Positions 6,098 to 13,569 are shown, counted from the stretch's first letter. The stretch is 14,870 nt of DNA from Paracoccaceae bacterium (GCA_015487255.1 WFQA01000165.1:1-14870); one strand, 5' to 3'. Notes: generated by a model from the letters alone, not told the origin. Made by a program: numbers and translations.

Positions 6098-6127
6098 TTT
6101 CGCCTGCTGAGCAGGCTTATAGCGAAA
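6098..6127. terminator. Nested hairpin between convergent tetR and DUF3754 genes
   Basis: GCCTGC-TGA-GCAGGC (6102-6116) is a perfect 6-bp stem with a 3-base loop. An alternative outer pairing joins TTTCGC (6098-6103) with GCGAAA (6122-6127). It lies in the 72-base gap between two convergent genes, where a bidirectional terminator is expected. There is no long T-run on either strand. Confidence 0.45.
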
Positions 6128-6144
6128 GTGCTGATAAATCGCCT

Positions 6145-7410
6145 TCAGGGCATTTCCAGCCGATGCTCCTCCAGCCCGGTTTTGGCGATATTGTTGGAGA
6201 GCAGTTTCCAGTTATCCGTGCAGTTTCGCACCGCCTTATCCAGCGGCATGGCGTGAAACCGCCCGTCTTCGCGCACCACAAGGCTCAGTCGCTCCAGCTT
6301 GGCGATGGCGTCATCGATCTCAAAATCGATCTCCACCTCGAAATGCGCGGCAAACCAGTGCTCGACCCGCTGATCAAGCGCCTCCATCGTCAGCGGCTCG
6401 CCCGCGAGATAGAGCAGGGCATAGGCCATAAACGCTTCTTTCACCTCGGCATCCTCGGAAGCGGCGATCAGATAGTCAAAACAACCGGCATTTTTGTTGA
6501 GCTTGTTGCTATGCGCCTGATCGGAGAGTTTTTTCTGGTGGCGCAGCGCGTGGCGGTCATAGCTGACCCATTGCCGCAGCCCAAGCCCGATAAAGGCGGC
6601 CAGAACCGTGCCAGCCGCGATGCTCTTTTTGAATGTGTCATCCTCCACCTGCCCGGCAATGCCAAGGTAAGCGGCAACCGCCAGCAGCAGCACGGTGAGC
6701 GCGGGGATGATCTTCATCAGCAGCGGCACCCCGGCAATAATGGTGGAGGCCCCGATCAGCACCTTGCGCAACAGGCTGACCGAGGCACGCGCATTGGGGT
6801 AAAGCGATTTGAGGTCCGCCAGCGGGATATCCCGGTAAAGCTGCAAATAAGCCGCCCCCTGGCGCAACCCGGCGCGCTTGATATCCTTTTTGCTGGCATC
6901 CAGGCCGGGGATCATGGCAAAAACCACGTGGTCGTAAGTGGGGATCATCACCGTTTTACTGCGCAGGCCAAACCATTTATCAACCTTGCTCTCATGCTCG
7001 TGCAAGCCGCGGGCATAAAACCGCACCGAGGAAAACACCCTGGTTTTCACTTTTATTTCAGCGCCCAGCCGGCCTTCCTTGCTATTGGCCTCCTCCACCT
7101 CCTCATTGCTCAGCGGGCGAAAATTGGCGGCGATCAGCACCCTGTCAAGCTCATCCAGAAAAACCTGCCGCTGCCTGGGGCTGGTTTTCAGCGGGTGATT
7201 GCCTTTTTTATCCGGGTTCAGCCCGACATACAGCTCCTTGATCAACTCGGAGGTGGTGAAAAATTCCATATGAAACAGCAGCGCCAGCCAGCGCACGAGG
7301 CTGGCCATTTTCGGATGGTCTTGCGGTGTAAGCGCGGGGTGCTGCAATATCGCGGAGACGATCTCGGATTTGCGCACCGGGATGTAATAATCAAACGCCT
7401 CGCTGGTCAT
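6145..7410 (-). CDS. DUF3754 / TMEM143-family membrane protein
   Basis: 421-aa protein that I match to the DUF3754 (TMEM143-like) family by its architecture. A long soluble N-terminal half contains KTRVFSSVRFYARG (about 122-135), VMIPTYDHVVFAM (154-166) and LYRDIPLADLKSLYPNA (191-207). Hydrophobic segments follow at about 217-253 and 263-281. The soluble C-terminal region has NKNAGCFDYLIAASEDAEVKEAFMAYALLYLAG (306-337) and a final winged-helix-like part (about 340-390). No biochemical function is established for bacterial members. The ATG (7408-7410) overlaps the phosphatase TGA as ATGA, so it is coupled to the hisD-UPF0262-phosphatase run. It occupies the place where I recall infA in relatives. 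Family assignment is from recalled motifs. Confidence 0.7.
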   Translation of the reverse strand: MTSEAFDYYIPVRKSEIVSAILQHPALTPQDHPKMASLVRWLALLFHMEFFTTSELIKELYVGLNPDKKGNHPLKTSPRQRQVFLDELDRVLIAANFRPLSNEEVEEANSKEGRLGAEIKVKTRVFSSVRFYARGLHEHESKVDKWFGLRSKTVMIPTYDHVVFAMIPGLDASKKDIKRAGLRQGAAYLQLYRDIPLADLKSLYPNARASVSLLRKVLIGASTIIAGVPLLMKIIPALTVLLLAVAAYLGIAGQVEDDTFKKSIAAGTVLAAFIGLGLRQWVSYDRHALRHQKKLSDQAHSNKLNKNAGCFDYLIAASEDAEVKEAFMAYALLYLAGEPLTMEALDQRVEHWFAAHFEVEIDFEIDDAIAKLERLSLVVREDGRFHAMPLDKAVRNCTDNWKLLSNNIAKTGLEEHRLEMP

Positions 7411-7868
7411 GGCTCCACCTCGATCGGGGGGCCAAACCGCGCCCTGATCCGCGCTTCGATCTGGTCGCGCGCCTGGCGATAGGCGGCCAGTTTTTCCTCG
7501 CGGTTGCGCCCAAGATCGGTGGGGTCAAAGATCGGCCAATACTCCACATCCAGCGCATAAAAGCGCGTATATTCCAATGCCGCCCGCTGGGCTGCCGGCG
7601 AGAGTGCCACAATCAGGTCATAGCCGTCAATCTGGTCGCCCCATTCCTCCATTTCCGAAAAAGACCGCGCCCGGTGCTGGCTCAGCACCACCCCGATTTC
7701 GGCACAAACCGCGATGGAAAACCCGTCGATCTCCAGCTTGTGGCGCACCCCGGCGGATTGCACGAAGATCGAGCTGCCGTAATCGCGCTTCATGATGCCT
7801 TCGGCCATCGGCGAGCGCACGGCGTTATAATCGCAGGCAAACAAAACCGATGTTGGCTGGCCCTGCAT
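7407..7868 (-). CDS. Low-molecular-weight protein-tyrosine-phosphatase / arsenate-reductase-like protein
   Basis: 153-aa protein with the LMW-PTP fold signature. The N-terminal P-loop is ACDYNAVRSPMAEG, giving Cys12-x5-Arg18-Ser19, and the likely general acid is Asp115 in IFDPTD. The canonical loop is CxGNxCRS; here the Gly is Tyr and the second Cys is Val, while the Asn is kept. Substrate is unknown. Arsenate reduction is unlikely to be its job because the second Cys of the P-loop is missing, but this is inference. It starts 3 bases after UPF0262 and its TGA overlaps the DUF3754 ATG. In relatives I recall this gene between UPF0262 and infA. Confidence 0.85.
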   Translation of the reverse strand: MQGQPTSVLFACDYNAVRSPMAEGIMKRDYGSSIFVQSAGVRHKLEIDGFSIAVCAEIGVVLSQHRARSFSEMEEWGDQIDGYDLIVALSPAAQRAALEYTRFYALDVEYWPIFDPTDLGRNREEKLAAYRQARDQIEARIRARFGPPIEVEP

Positions 7869-7871
7869 GCG

Positions 7872-8354
7872 CTAGCCCTTGAAATGCAAAACGCAAATCA
7901 GCGTAAACAGGCGCCGCGCGGTGGCGTGGTCGGTTGCCACCTTGCCCTCAAGCCGCTCGAGCAGCACCCGCGCGCCCTCGTCATGAATGCCGCGCCGCCC
8001 CATATCGATCGCCTCGATCTGGGCTGGCGGCAGGCGCTTGACCGCATCGAAATAGCTTTCGCAAATCTGGAAGTAATCTTTGATCACTTGGCGAAACGGT
8101 GAAAGCGATAGTTGAAATTCCCCCAGCATGCCTTTGGAATCGCTAAAAATACTAAAAACCAGCCGCCGCTCCATGATGGAAAGATCAAGCCGGAACGGAC
8201 CCGGAGGGGTGGCACCATCGCGCCCCAGCGGGGCAAAGCTGTTTTCCTGCAACAAATCATAAATCGCCACCCGCCGCTCCTGTTCGATCTCGGGCGTCGG
8301 GGCGGGCAGGCCGGATTCATCGAGGTTAACCTCGGTCAGATGGTTATCACGCAT
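7872..8354 (-). CDS. UPF0262 family protein
   Basis: 160-aa conserved protein of unknown function, found almost only in alphaproteobacteria next to hisD. Recognised by VNLDESGLPAPTPEIEQERR (residues 9-28), AIYDLLQENSFAPLG (30-44), then GPFRLDLSIMERRLVFSI and the FRQVIKDYFQICESYFDAVK helix. No signal peptide or membrane segment. Its ATG lies 8 bases inside the 3' end of hisD, and the phosphatase gene follows after 3 bases, so it is co-expressed with both. No catalytic motif can be seen. Family assignment is firm; function is unknown. Confidence 0.88.
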   Translation of the reverse strand: MRDNHLTEVNLDESGLPAPTPEIEQERRVAIYDLLQENSFAPLGRDGATPPGPFRLDLSIMERRLVFSIFSDSKGMLGEFQLSLSPFRQVIKDYFQICESYFDAVKRLPPAQIEAIDMGRRGIHDEGARVLLERLEGKVATDHATARRLFTLICVLHFKG

Positions 8355-9651
8355 CGTTCAGCGCCTCCAGCCGGGCCAATACCGATAGCCCGTGCGCCTC
8401 CAGGCTTTCTGACGCGGCCAGCGTTGCCGCCGCTGGCCCTATGGCGCGCAGGCTTTCGGGGGTCATCTTTGAAATGGTGGTTTTCTTCATGAAATCAAGC
8501 ACATTCAGGCCAGAGCTGAAGCGCGCGCTTCGCCCGGTTGGCAGCACATGGTTTGGTCCGCCAATATAATCGCCGATCGCTTCCGGGGTATAGGCCCCGA
8601 TAAATATCGCTCCGGCATGGATGCATTTCTCGGCCAGCGCTTCGGCATCCGCCACGCAAATCTCCAGATGCTCGGGGGCAATGCGATTGCTCAACGCCGC
8701 CGCTTCGTTCATATTCCTCACCACGATCACCGCGCCATAATTGGCCCAGCTTTTGCCCGCCATCTCCCGGCGCTCCAGTGTTTCAAGCCGTTTTTCAACC
8801 GCTTGTGCCACGGCCTTGCCAAAACCCGCATCATCGGTGATCAGGATGGATTGCGCGCTCTCGTCATGCTCGGCCTGGCTCAGCAGATCAAGCGCCAGCC
8901 AGTCGGGGTTGTTATCTTTGTCAGCGATCACCAGTATTTCGCTTGGCCCGGCGATCATATCTATCCCCACCTGCCCAAAAACCTGCCGCTTGGCGGTGGC
9001 GACAAAAGCATTGCCCGGCCCGGTGATTTTATCAACGGGTTGGATGGTTTTTGTGCCGTAAGCCATGGCGGCAATCGCCTGCGCCCCGCCAATGCGATAG
9101 ATGGTTTTTACGCCGGAAAGCCGCGCGGCCAGCAGCACCAGCGGGTTGATCTTTCCGTCAGGTGTGGGCACGCAGACCACCAGGTTCTCCACCCCGGCCA
9201 CCGCTGCGGGGATGGCATTCATCAGCACCGAAGAAGGATAAGAAGCTAGCCCGCCCGGCACATATAAACCAGCAGAGCCAACCGCCGACCAGCGCCAGCC
9301 CAGCTCGGCTCCGCTATCATCAACCCAGCGAGCATCCTCGGGAACCTGCCGCTGGTGATAGGCCCGGATACGCGTGGCAGCCAGATACAGCGCCTCACGC
9401 TCGGCTTGAGGCACATCTGTAATCGCAGCCTCGATCTCGGCCTCGGAAAAGGCAAAGGTTTGCGGGGTCAGATGGTGGTGGTCAAACTTTTCGGTCAATT
9501 CAATGAGCGCAGCGTCCCCTTGCTGGCGCACATCGCGGATAATTTCATTGACAATATCAAGCACGTCAAGGTCAGAATCCCGCCTGATATTCAGCAGGTC
9601 GGAAAAGGCGGTTTCAAAATCTTCAGCGGAAGTGTTGAGAAAAACGGGCAT
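8347..9651 (-). CDS. hisD: Histidinol dehydrogenase
   Basis: Zn-dependent bifunctional enzyme (434 aa) that oxidises L-histidinol to L-histidine with two NAD+, the last step of histidine biosynthesis. Core signature at residues 211-243: GPGNAFVATAKRQVFG, then MIAGPSEILVIAD. Zn and catalytic residues are in place: Gln259 and His262 (LSQAEHDE), Glu327-His328 (APEHLE), Asp361 (GDYIGGPNH) and His420, close to the E. coli positions. The frame is open to 9732, but MPVFLNTS at 9651 is the usual family start and has GGAG (complement of 9658-9661) 6 bases before it. The longer reading would run into repeat copy B. It heads the overlapping run with UPF0262, phosphatase and DUF3754. Confidence 0.96.
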   Translation of the reverse strand: MPVFLNTSAEDFETAFSDLLNIRRDSDLDVLDIVNEIIRDVRQQGDAALIELTEKFDHHHLTPQTFAFSEAEIEAAITDVPQAEREALYLAATRIRAYHQRQVPEDARWVDDSGAELGWRWSAVGSAGLYVPGGLASYPSSVLMNAIPAAVAGVENLVVCVPTPDGKINPLVLLAARLSGVKTIYRIGGAQAIAAMAYGTKTIQPVDKITGPGNAFVATAKRQVFGQVGIDMIAGPSEILVIADKDNNPDWLALDLLSQAEHDESAQSILITDDAGFGKAVAQAVEKRLETLERREMAGKSWANYGAVIVVRNMNEAAALSNRIAPEHLEICVADAEALAEKCIHAGAIFIGAYTPEAIGDYIGGPNHVLPTGRSARFSSGLNVLDFMKKTTISKMTPESLRAIGPAAATLAASESLEAHGLSVLARLEALNDA

Positions 9652-9708
9652 TTGGGTCTCCGGAACTGTTGCGTTAGCCATAACGTGGGCGCTGGGTTTC
9701 CGCAAGGA

Positions 9709-9772
9709 CCGCCGAGCCGAAGGCGAGGCCACCGCCGCCGGCCAGCCATTTTTTAAGCTTGCTTCAAAAATG
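9709..9772 (+). repeat. Dispersed hairpin repeat, copy B
   Basis: The 39-bp core (9709-9747) differs from copy C at one position and from copy A by a few bases. The next element is again a hairpin but of different sequence: CATTTTTTAAGC (9747-9758), loop TT, GCTTCAAAAATG (9761-9772), 11 of 12 pairs. The large second hairpin of copies A and C is not recognisable here. Unlike A and C, this copy lies upstream of a gene (57 bases before hisD, opposite strand). Confidence 0.8.
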
Positions 9773-9893
9773 CCACCGGTGCCGCTTGATGCCGTCTGGG
9801 GGATATTTTACTGCGGTGCCGCCGCGCGCGCCTCTTCGGCGGCCTGAAGTCGTCGGCTGCGCCTCCTTGGTTCAGGACACCTCATCGGCGCGT

Positions 9894-9912
9894 GTCGTGC
9901 AAAAAGCACGAC
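9894..9912 (-). terminator. Hairpin downstream of the acylase gene
   Basis: GTCGTGC and GCACGAC form a perfect 7-bp stem with a 5-base A loop (T on the gene strand), starting 20 bases after the acylase stop. Its position fits a terminator for the acylase, but there is no U-tract after the stem. Confidence 0.45.
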
Positions 9913-9932
9913 CATGTAGATGATAGGGGTAA

Positions 9933-12392
9933 TCAATTTTTCGGAAGCAACCGGGTGATGCCAGCAGATGCCCCGCGGGCGATTGCGGGGTCCAGCGTCA
10001 TCTGGATGTATTCCGAGCGCCGCCAGATCACCGACATATCATCATAATAGCGCGACAAAAAATGCCCGCTTTGGCCCGTTGCTGCGATATAGACCGAGTT
10101 ATCCGGGTTATCAAAATCCACCACCATGCGAAAGCCCGCCGCATTTATGTTGGTATAGGGGGCCGCGCCCGTGCTTCTGGTCTGGCCGCGCAGCAGGGTG
10201 TTGTCTCCGCCCGGGGTTTCCTGCCAGATATTGGCAAACCACGAGATAACCGGGATATCACCAAGGGTTTTATTCTCCTGAAAGGCCATGTGGGCACTGC
10301 CCCAGCGCCAGCGGTTTATATCGCTGCCATAGTCACGCACCAGCTCTTGCAGCGCATCATCCAGCGCGATGGAGGCGATTTGCTGGCAGGTCTCGATCTC
10401 TATGCTTGGCTTGACATCACACCAGACCGACGCCCCTTGAATGTTGCGAAACACCCGCTCGATGAACAGCGGGTTAACCCGAGTCACTTCACCCGAAAGC
10501 TGGCCAAGATCGTCGGAAACCAGCCGGCGCTGCAAGGCGCGCACCCAGGCGGCATAGATCAGCGGCTCGGGGTCGTGCTGGCCCATATTGCCGTTCCATT
10601 CAGAGAGCAGGCCAAGCGCTTCACGTCTGCGCGCGCGGTGAGTGCCGGGGGCGGCGTCTTGGTCGGCAAACCACAGGCCCTGGCCGATCAGCGGCAACAG
10701 GATGCGGGCGGAGATGGAAACCGTATCGGTCTGGATTGCGGTAAAGCTGTTTTGGGTATGAAACTGGCGGGCATTAAGCAGATCAGTGGCGCGGATAATG
10801 CGCTGGGTATCCCCCCAGTCAGCGCTGAAATTCCGCGGAAACGCGCCAGTAGGCAGGGCATTGTTGGTGTTGACCACCACCCCGCTTTCAGGGTTTTCAA
10901 TCAAGGGGTTTTCAGTAAAAGGGTAAAACCCCTGCCAGGCATTCACCTCCAGCCAGCCCTGCGCCGGAATGCGGCCTTTTGTTTCGTTGAGCGCATCCCG
11001 CCTCGGCACCCGCCCGGCGGTGACAATGGCGATGTTTTCCCGGTCAGCAAGGGTCACATTATAGGAGGGCGCGACCATGTTTTCCAGCGCGGCCCGCGCA
11101 GAGCCGGTCGATCTTGCCCGCATCAGGCCCATCATTGCCTGCACGCTTCGGTCCTGCTCCACCAGCCCGGTCCATGCCAGTGAAAAAACATGGCCCTCGG
11201 GGCGGATTTGGGCAATGCCAAAGCTGTTGCCGGGTATAACCGGGCGGCCACTGGCCCAGCGCAGCTCACGGGTGACGGGCGCTTGCCCCTCCACGGCAAT
11301 CACGGTTGGGCGGGTCTCAAATTCGATCGCACCATCCTCGGTCAGGTATTCACTCTGGTTTTGCGGGTTGAGCCGCTCCAGATAAAGATCCTGATCATCA
11401 AGATAACTCGCCGTCAGCCCCCAGCCAAGCACATCACTGCGCCCGATCAGCACCGCCGGAATACCGGGGACCGTCGCCCCGATCACCCCGCCGCTTTCCA
11501 GCTCAAGCCGGGCCAGCATCCACACACCGGGTGCGGTCAGGCCAAGATGCGGGTCATTGGCCAGCAGGGTGCCGCCACTGGCCGAGCGCCCGCCTGAGGC
11601 AGCAAATGCGTTTGACGCGCCGGCCAGACCAACGGCGGCAACAGGACTGAAGGCCGGGGCCGGCGCCACCGAGGCATAGTCAAGCGCCATCTCTGGAAAT
11701 AGCATCGAAAACGACGGCACATCGGTTGAAGGCACATCCGGCGCATCAGGCAGGATGTCAGCTATCCGCTCCGGCGGCACCCGAAAGGAAAGCTTGGCCC
11801 GCAGCACTTCCAGGCTGGCTTTGTCACTCATCTGCAAGGCCATCAGCTTGAGCAGGGCAATACTGTCAGCCGGTCCCCACGGGGCGATGGCGTTGTCATA
11901 AAGAAAAAACTCCGGCGCGCCCCGCCCCAACGCCTCGCTGCGCACAGTGGCCACCCAGGCATTTACACCGGCGGCATAAGCATTGAGCAGCGCCAGTGTT
12001 TCTGGCGTTTGATAGGCCACCGCGCGCTGTGAAATACCGTAAATATCGAGTGCGCGCATCAATTCGTCGGTCTCCAGTGTTTCCGGCCCAAACATCTCGG
12101 AAAGCCGCCCCTGAGCAGTGCGCCGCATCAGCTCCATCTGCCACAGGCGATCCTGCGCATGGGCAAAACCTAGGCCAAACAGCACATCCGCATCGCTCTG
12201 CCCGAAAATATGCGGCACCGCGTAGCTGTCGCGCACGATCTCGACCTCAGCCTCTACAGCCATACTCACATAGCTGCGGTTATAATCAGGCAGCGACCGC
12301 CCGGCCAGATAATAGACAAACCCCACCCCGACTCCCGCCACAATGAGCAGCGTCACAAAGCCACCGAAGATCCAGCGAAACAGCTTGGTCAT
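9933..12392 (-). CDS. Penicillin acylase-family (S45, Ntn-hydrolase) amidase
   Basis: Large amidase (819 aa) of the penicillin G acylase / AHL acylase family, normally cut by itself into alpha and beta chains. An N-terminal hydrophobic segment (residues 10-31) anchors or exports it, so it should work on the periplasmic side. The alpha part has VEIVRDSYAVPHIFG (50-64) and GFAHAQDRLWQMELMRR (75-91). The beta chain should start at Ser260 in GASNAF, followed by SGGTLLANDPHLGL (272-285). Later motifs: PGIPAVLIGRSDVLGWGLT, and VVVNTNNALPTG with the family Asn. An open frame continues upstream to 12797, but that part is antisense to the dehydrogenase gene. MTKLFRW at 12392 is chosen because the TM segment follows directly; no clear Shine-Dalgarno is seen. 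Substrate (beta-lactam, AHL or other N-acyl compound) cannot be told from the sequence. Confidence 0.88.
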   Translation of the reverse strand: MTKLFRWIFGGFVTLLIVAGVGVGFVYYLAGRSLPDYNRSYVSMAVEAEVEIVRDSYAVPHIFGQSDADVLFGLGFAHAQDRLWQMELMRRTAQGRLSEMFGPETLETDELMRALDIYGISQRAVAYQTPETLALLNAYAAGVNAWVATVRSEALGRGAPEFFLYDNAIAPWGPADSIALLKLMALQMSDKASLEVLRAKLSFRVPPERIADILPDAPDVPSTDVPSFSMLFPEMALDYASVAPAPAFSPVAAVGLAGASNAFAASGGRSASGGTLLANDPHLGLTAPGVWMLARLELESGGVIGATVPGIPAVLIGRSDVLGWGLTASYLDDQDLYLERLNPQNQSEYLTEDGAIEFETRPTVIAVEGQAPVTRELRWASGRPVIPGNSFGIAQIRPEGHVFSLAWTGLVEQDRSVQAMMGLMRARSTGSARAALENMVAPSYNVTLADRENIAIVTAGRVPRRDALNETKGRIPAQGWLEVNAWQGFYPFTENPLIENPESGVVVNTNNALPTGAFPRNFSADWGDTQRIIRATDLLNARQFHTQNSFTAIQTDTVSISARILLPLIGQGLWFADQDAAPGTHRARRREALGLLSEWNGNMGQHDPEPLIYAAWVRALQRRLVSDDLGQLSGEVTRVNPLFIERVFRNIQGASVWCDVKPSIEIETCQQIASIALDDALQELVRDYGSDINRWRWGSAHMAFQENKTLGDIPVISWFANIWQETPGGDNTLLRGQTRSTGAAPYTNINAAGFRMVVDFDNPDNSVYIAATGQSGHFLSRYYDDMSVIWRRSEYIQMTLDPAIARGASAGITRLLPKN

Positions 12393-12414
12393 GGGAAGAG
12401 AATCCGATCCTTGC

Positions 12415-12443
12415 TTGACCTTGCGCTGATAGCAGGCCATTTG
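12415..12443 (+). promoter_or_regulatory. Possible promoter of the beta-hydroxyacid dehydrogenase gene
   Basis: TTGACC (12415-12420) is followed after 17 bases by CATTTG (12438-12443), about 30 bases before the start codon in the 80-base divergent gap with the acylase. The -35 is good and the -10 weak; by-eye match only. Confidence 0.3.
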
Positions 12444-12472
12444 AAAGGGAGCAACATGACAGGAGGATTGAA

Positions 12473-13348
12473 ATGGCAAAACTGGCGTTTTTGGGCCTGG
12501 GGGTGATGGGCTACCCGATGGCCGGGCATCTGGCAGCCGCCGGGCATGAGGTCTGCGTCTATAACCGCACCGGTGCCAGGGCCGGGGCCTGGGTGGAGGA
12601 GCATAACGGCCACATGGCCCGCACCCCGCGTGAAGCGGCTGATGGGGCGGAAATGGTTTTTGCCTGTGTTGGCAATGATGACGATCTGCGCTCGGTGGTG
12701 CTTGGCAAAAATGGCGCGTTGCAAGCGATGAACGCAGGCACGATCTTTGTTGACCACACAACCGCCTCCGCCGAAGTGGCCCGCGAGATTTATGCACAGG
12801 CGGCAGCGCAAGGTGTTGCCTTCATCGATGCCCCGGTTTCCGGCGGGCAGGCCGGGGCTGAAAACGGCGCGCTGACGGTAATGTGCGGCGGCGATGACAC
12901 CCCCTACGCCAAGGCCGCGCCAATCATTGCCGCTTTTGCCAAATCCTGCCGCCTGATGGGGGGCAGCGGGGCCGGGCAACTCACCAAAATGGTCAACCAG
13001 ATTTGCATTGCCGGGCTACTGCAAGGGCTGGCCGAGGGGCTGCATTTTGCTCAAAAAGCCGGGCTGGACGGTGAAGCGGTGGTCGATGTGATCTCCAAAG
13101 GTGCCGCCGGAAGCTGGCAGATGGAAAACCGCTACAAAACCATGCTGGCTGATGAATTTGACTTTGGCTTCGCGGTGGACTGGATGCGCAAAGACCTGAG
13201 CATCTGCCTTGAGGAGGCCAATAACAACGGTGCCAGCCTGCCCGGCACTGCCCAGATCGACCAATATTACAAAGACGTGCAAAACATGGGCGGCAACCGC
13301 TGGGATACCTCCAGCCTGATCCGCCGCCTGCGCGCGCTGGAGAAATAG
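12473..13348 (+). CDS. NAD(P)-dependent beta-hydroxyacid dehydrogenase (3-hydroxyisobutyrate dehydrogenase/GLYR family)
   Basis: 291-aa oxidoreductase of the beta-HAD family, which interconverts beta-hydroxyacids and semialdehydes (3-hydroxyisobutyrate, tartronate, succinic or glyoxylic semialdehyde). The Rossmann motif is at residues 5-13 (AFLGLGVMG). VYNRT (29-33) has Arg32 after beta-2, which in relatives favours NADP(H). The substrate loop DAPVSGGQAGAENG covers 119-132, and the catalytic Lys172 and Asn175 are in GAGQLTKMVNQ. A strong AGGAGG (12461-12466) stands 6 bases before the ATG, confirming the start. It is divergent from the acylase and followed after 1 base by repeat copy C. The exact substrate is unresolved: mmsB-type enzymes usually sit with valine catabolism genes, which are not here. 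Confidence 0.88.
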   Translation: MAKLAFLGLGVMGYPMAGHLAAAGHEVCVYNRTGARAGAWVEEHNGHMARTPREAADGAEMVFACVGNDDDLRSVVLGKNGALQAMNAGTIFVDHTTASAEVAREIYAQAAAQGVAFIDAPVSGGQAGAENGALTVMCGGDDTPYAKAAPIIAAFAKSCRLMGGSGAGQLTKMVNQICIAGLLQGLAEGLHFAQKAGLDGEAVVDVISKGAAGSWQMENRYKTMLADEFDFGFAVDWMRKDLSICLEEANNNGASLPGTAQIDQYYKDVQNMGGNRWDTSSLIRRLRALEK

Positions 13349-13349
13349 A

Positions 13350-13459
13350 CCGCCGAGCCGCAGGCGAGGCCACCGCCGCCGGCCAGCCGTGTTTTCAGCT
13401 CTGCTGAAAACCGTGCCTTTGGTGAGCGGGGGGCTTTAGCCTCCCCGAAGCAAAGGCAC
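13350..13459 (+). repeat. Dispersed hairpin repeat, copy C
   Basis: Core 13350-13388 (39 bp), then the same first hairpin as copy A (GTTTTCAGC 13391-13399, GCTGAAAAC 13403-13411). The second hairpin has different stem bases: GTGCCTTTG (13413-13421) pairs perfectly with CAAAGGCAC (13451-13459), and inside it GGC-TTTA-GCC (13432-13441) keeps the TTTA loop of copy A. It begins 1 base after the dehydrogenase stop and may act as its terminator. Confidence 0.85.
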
Positions 13460-13493
13460 CTCCCCCCGTTTACTACTGTGCAGCGAAAACGGC

Positions 13494-13522
13494 TTACCAA
13501 AGCTTTAGTTCCGCCTTAATAT
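13494..13522 (+). promoter_or_regulatory. Possible promoter of the cupin-amidohydrolase pair
   Basis: TTACCA (13494-13499), spacer of 17, TAATAT (13517-13522), ending 48 bases upstream of the cupin start in an AT-rich stretch just after repeat copy C. Good spacing and -10; the -35 is moderate. By-eye match only. Confidence 0.4.
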
Positions 13523-13569
13523 ATCCCTGACAGCCCGGCGCATCCTGCCAGAACATGTGGAGATTATAT

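Larger units (their letters stand above)
9652..9932. other. Gene-free gap between the acylase and hisD
   Basis: 281 bases with no supported gene. It contains the hisD Shine-Dalgarno, repeat copy B (9709-9772), and further inverted repeats nearer the acylase: GCCGCCG/CGGCGGC (9818-9824 with 9837-9843), CCTGAA/TTCAGG (9843-9848 with 9871-9876) and GTCGTGC/GCACGAC (9894-9912). The hisD promoter is presumably here, but I could not point to a convincing -35/-10 pair. Confidence 0.6.

Noticed and set aside
6163..7482. 439-codon plus-strand open frame opposite the DUF3754 gene
   Set aside because: It is exactly antisense to a gene with family motifs, membrane segments and operon overlaps; the translation is rich in His, Gln and Pro with no domain. 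High-GC codon bias makes long antisense frames common here.
9652..9732. 27-codon N-terminal extension of hisD
   Set aside because: It reads into repeat copy B, has no Shine-Dalgarno, and the family start MPVFLNTS at 9651 has a good GGAG.
10062..11183. 373-codon plus-strand open frame inside the acylase gene
   Set aside because: Antisense shadow of the penicillin acylase coding region, with no recognisable motif or ribosome-binding site.
12393..12797. N-terminal extension of the acylase frame to 954 codons
   Set aside because: The extra 135 residues are antisense to the beta-hydroxyacid dehydrogenase, which has a strong AGGAGG and full family motifs. The acylase's membrane anchor begins right after the ATG at 12392.
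2737..13459. The three repeats as a CRISPR array or as insertion-sequence ends
   Set aside because: Copies are 3.6-7 kb apart with ordinary genes between them, in the same orientation, with no spacers, cas genes or transposase.
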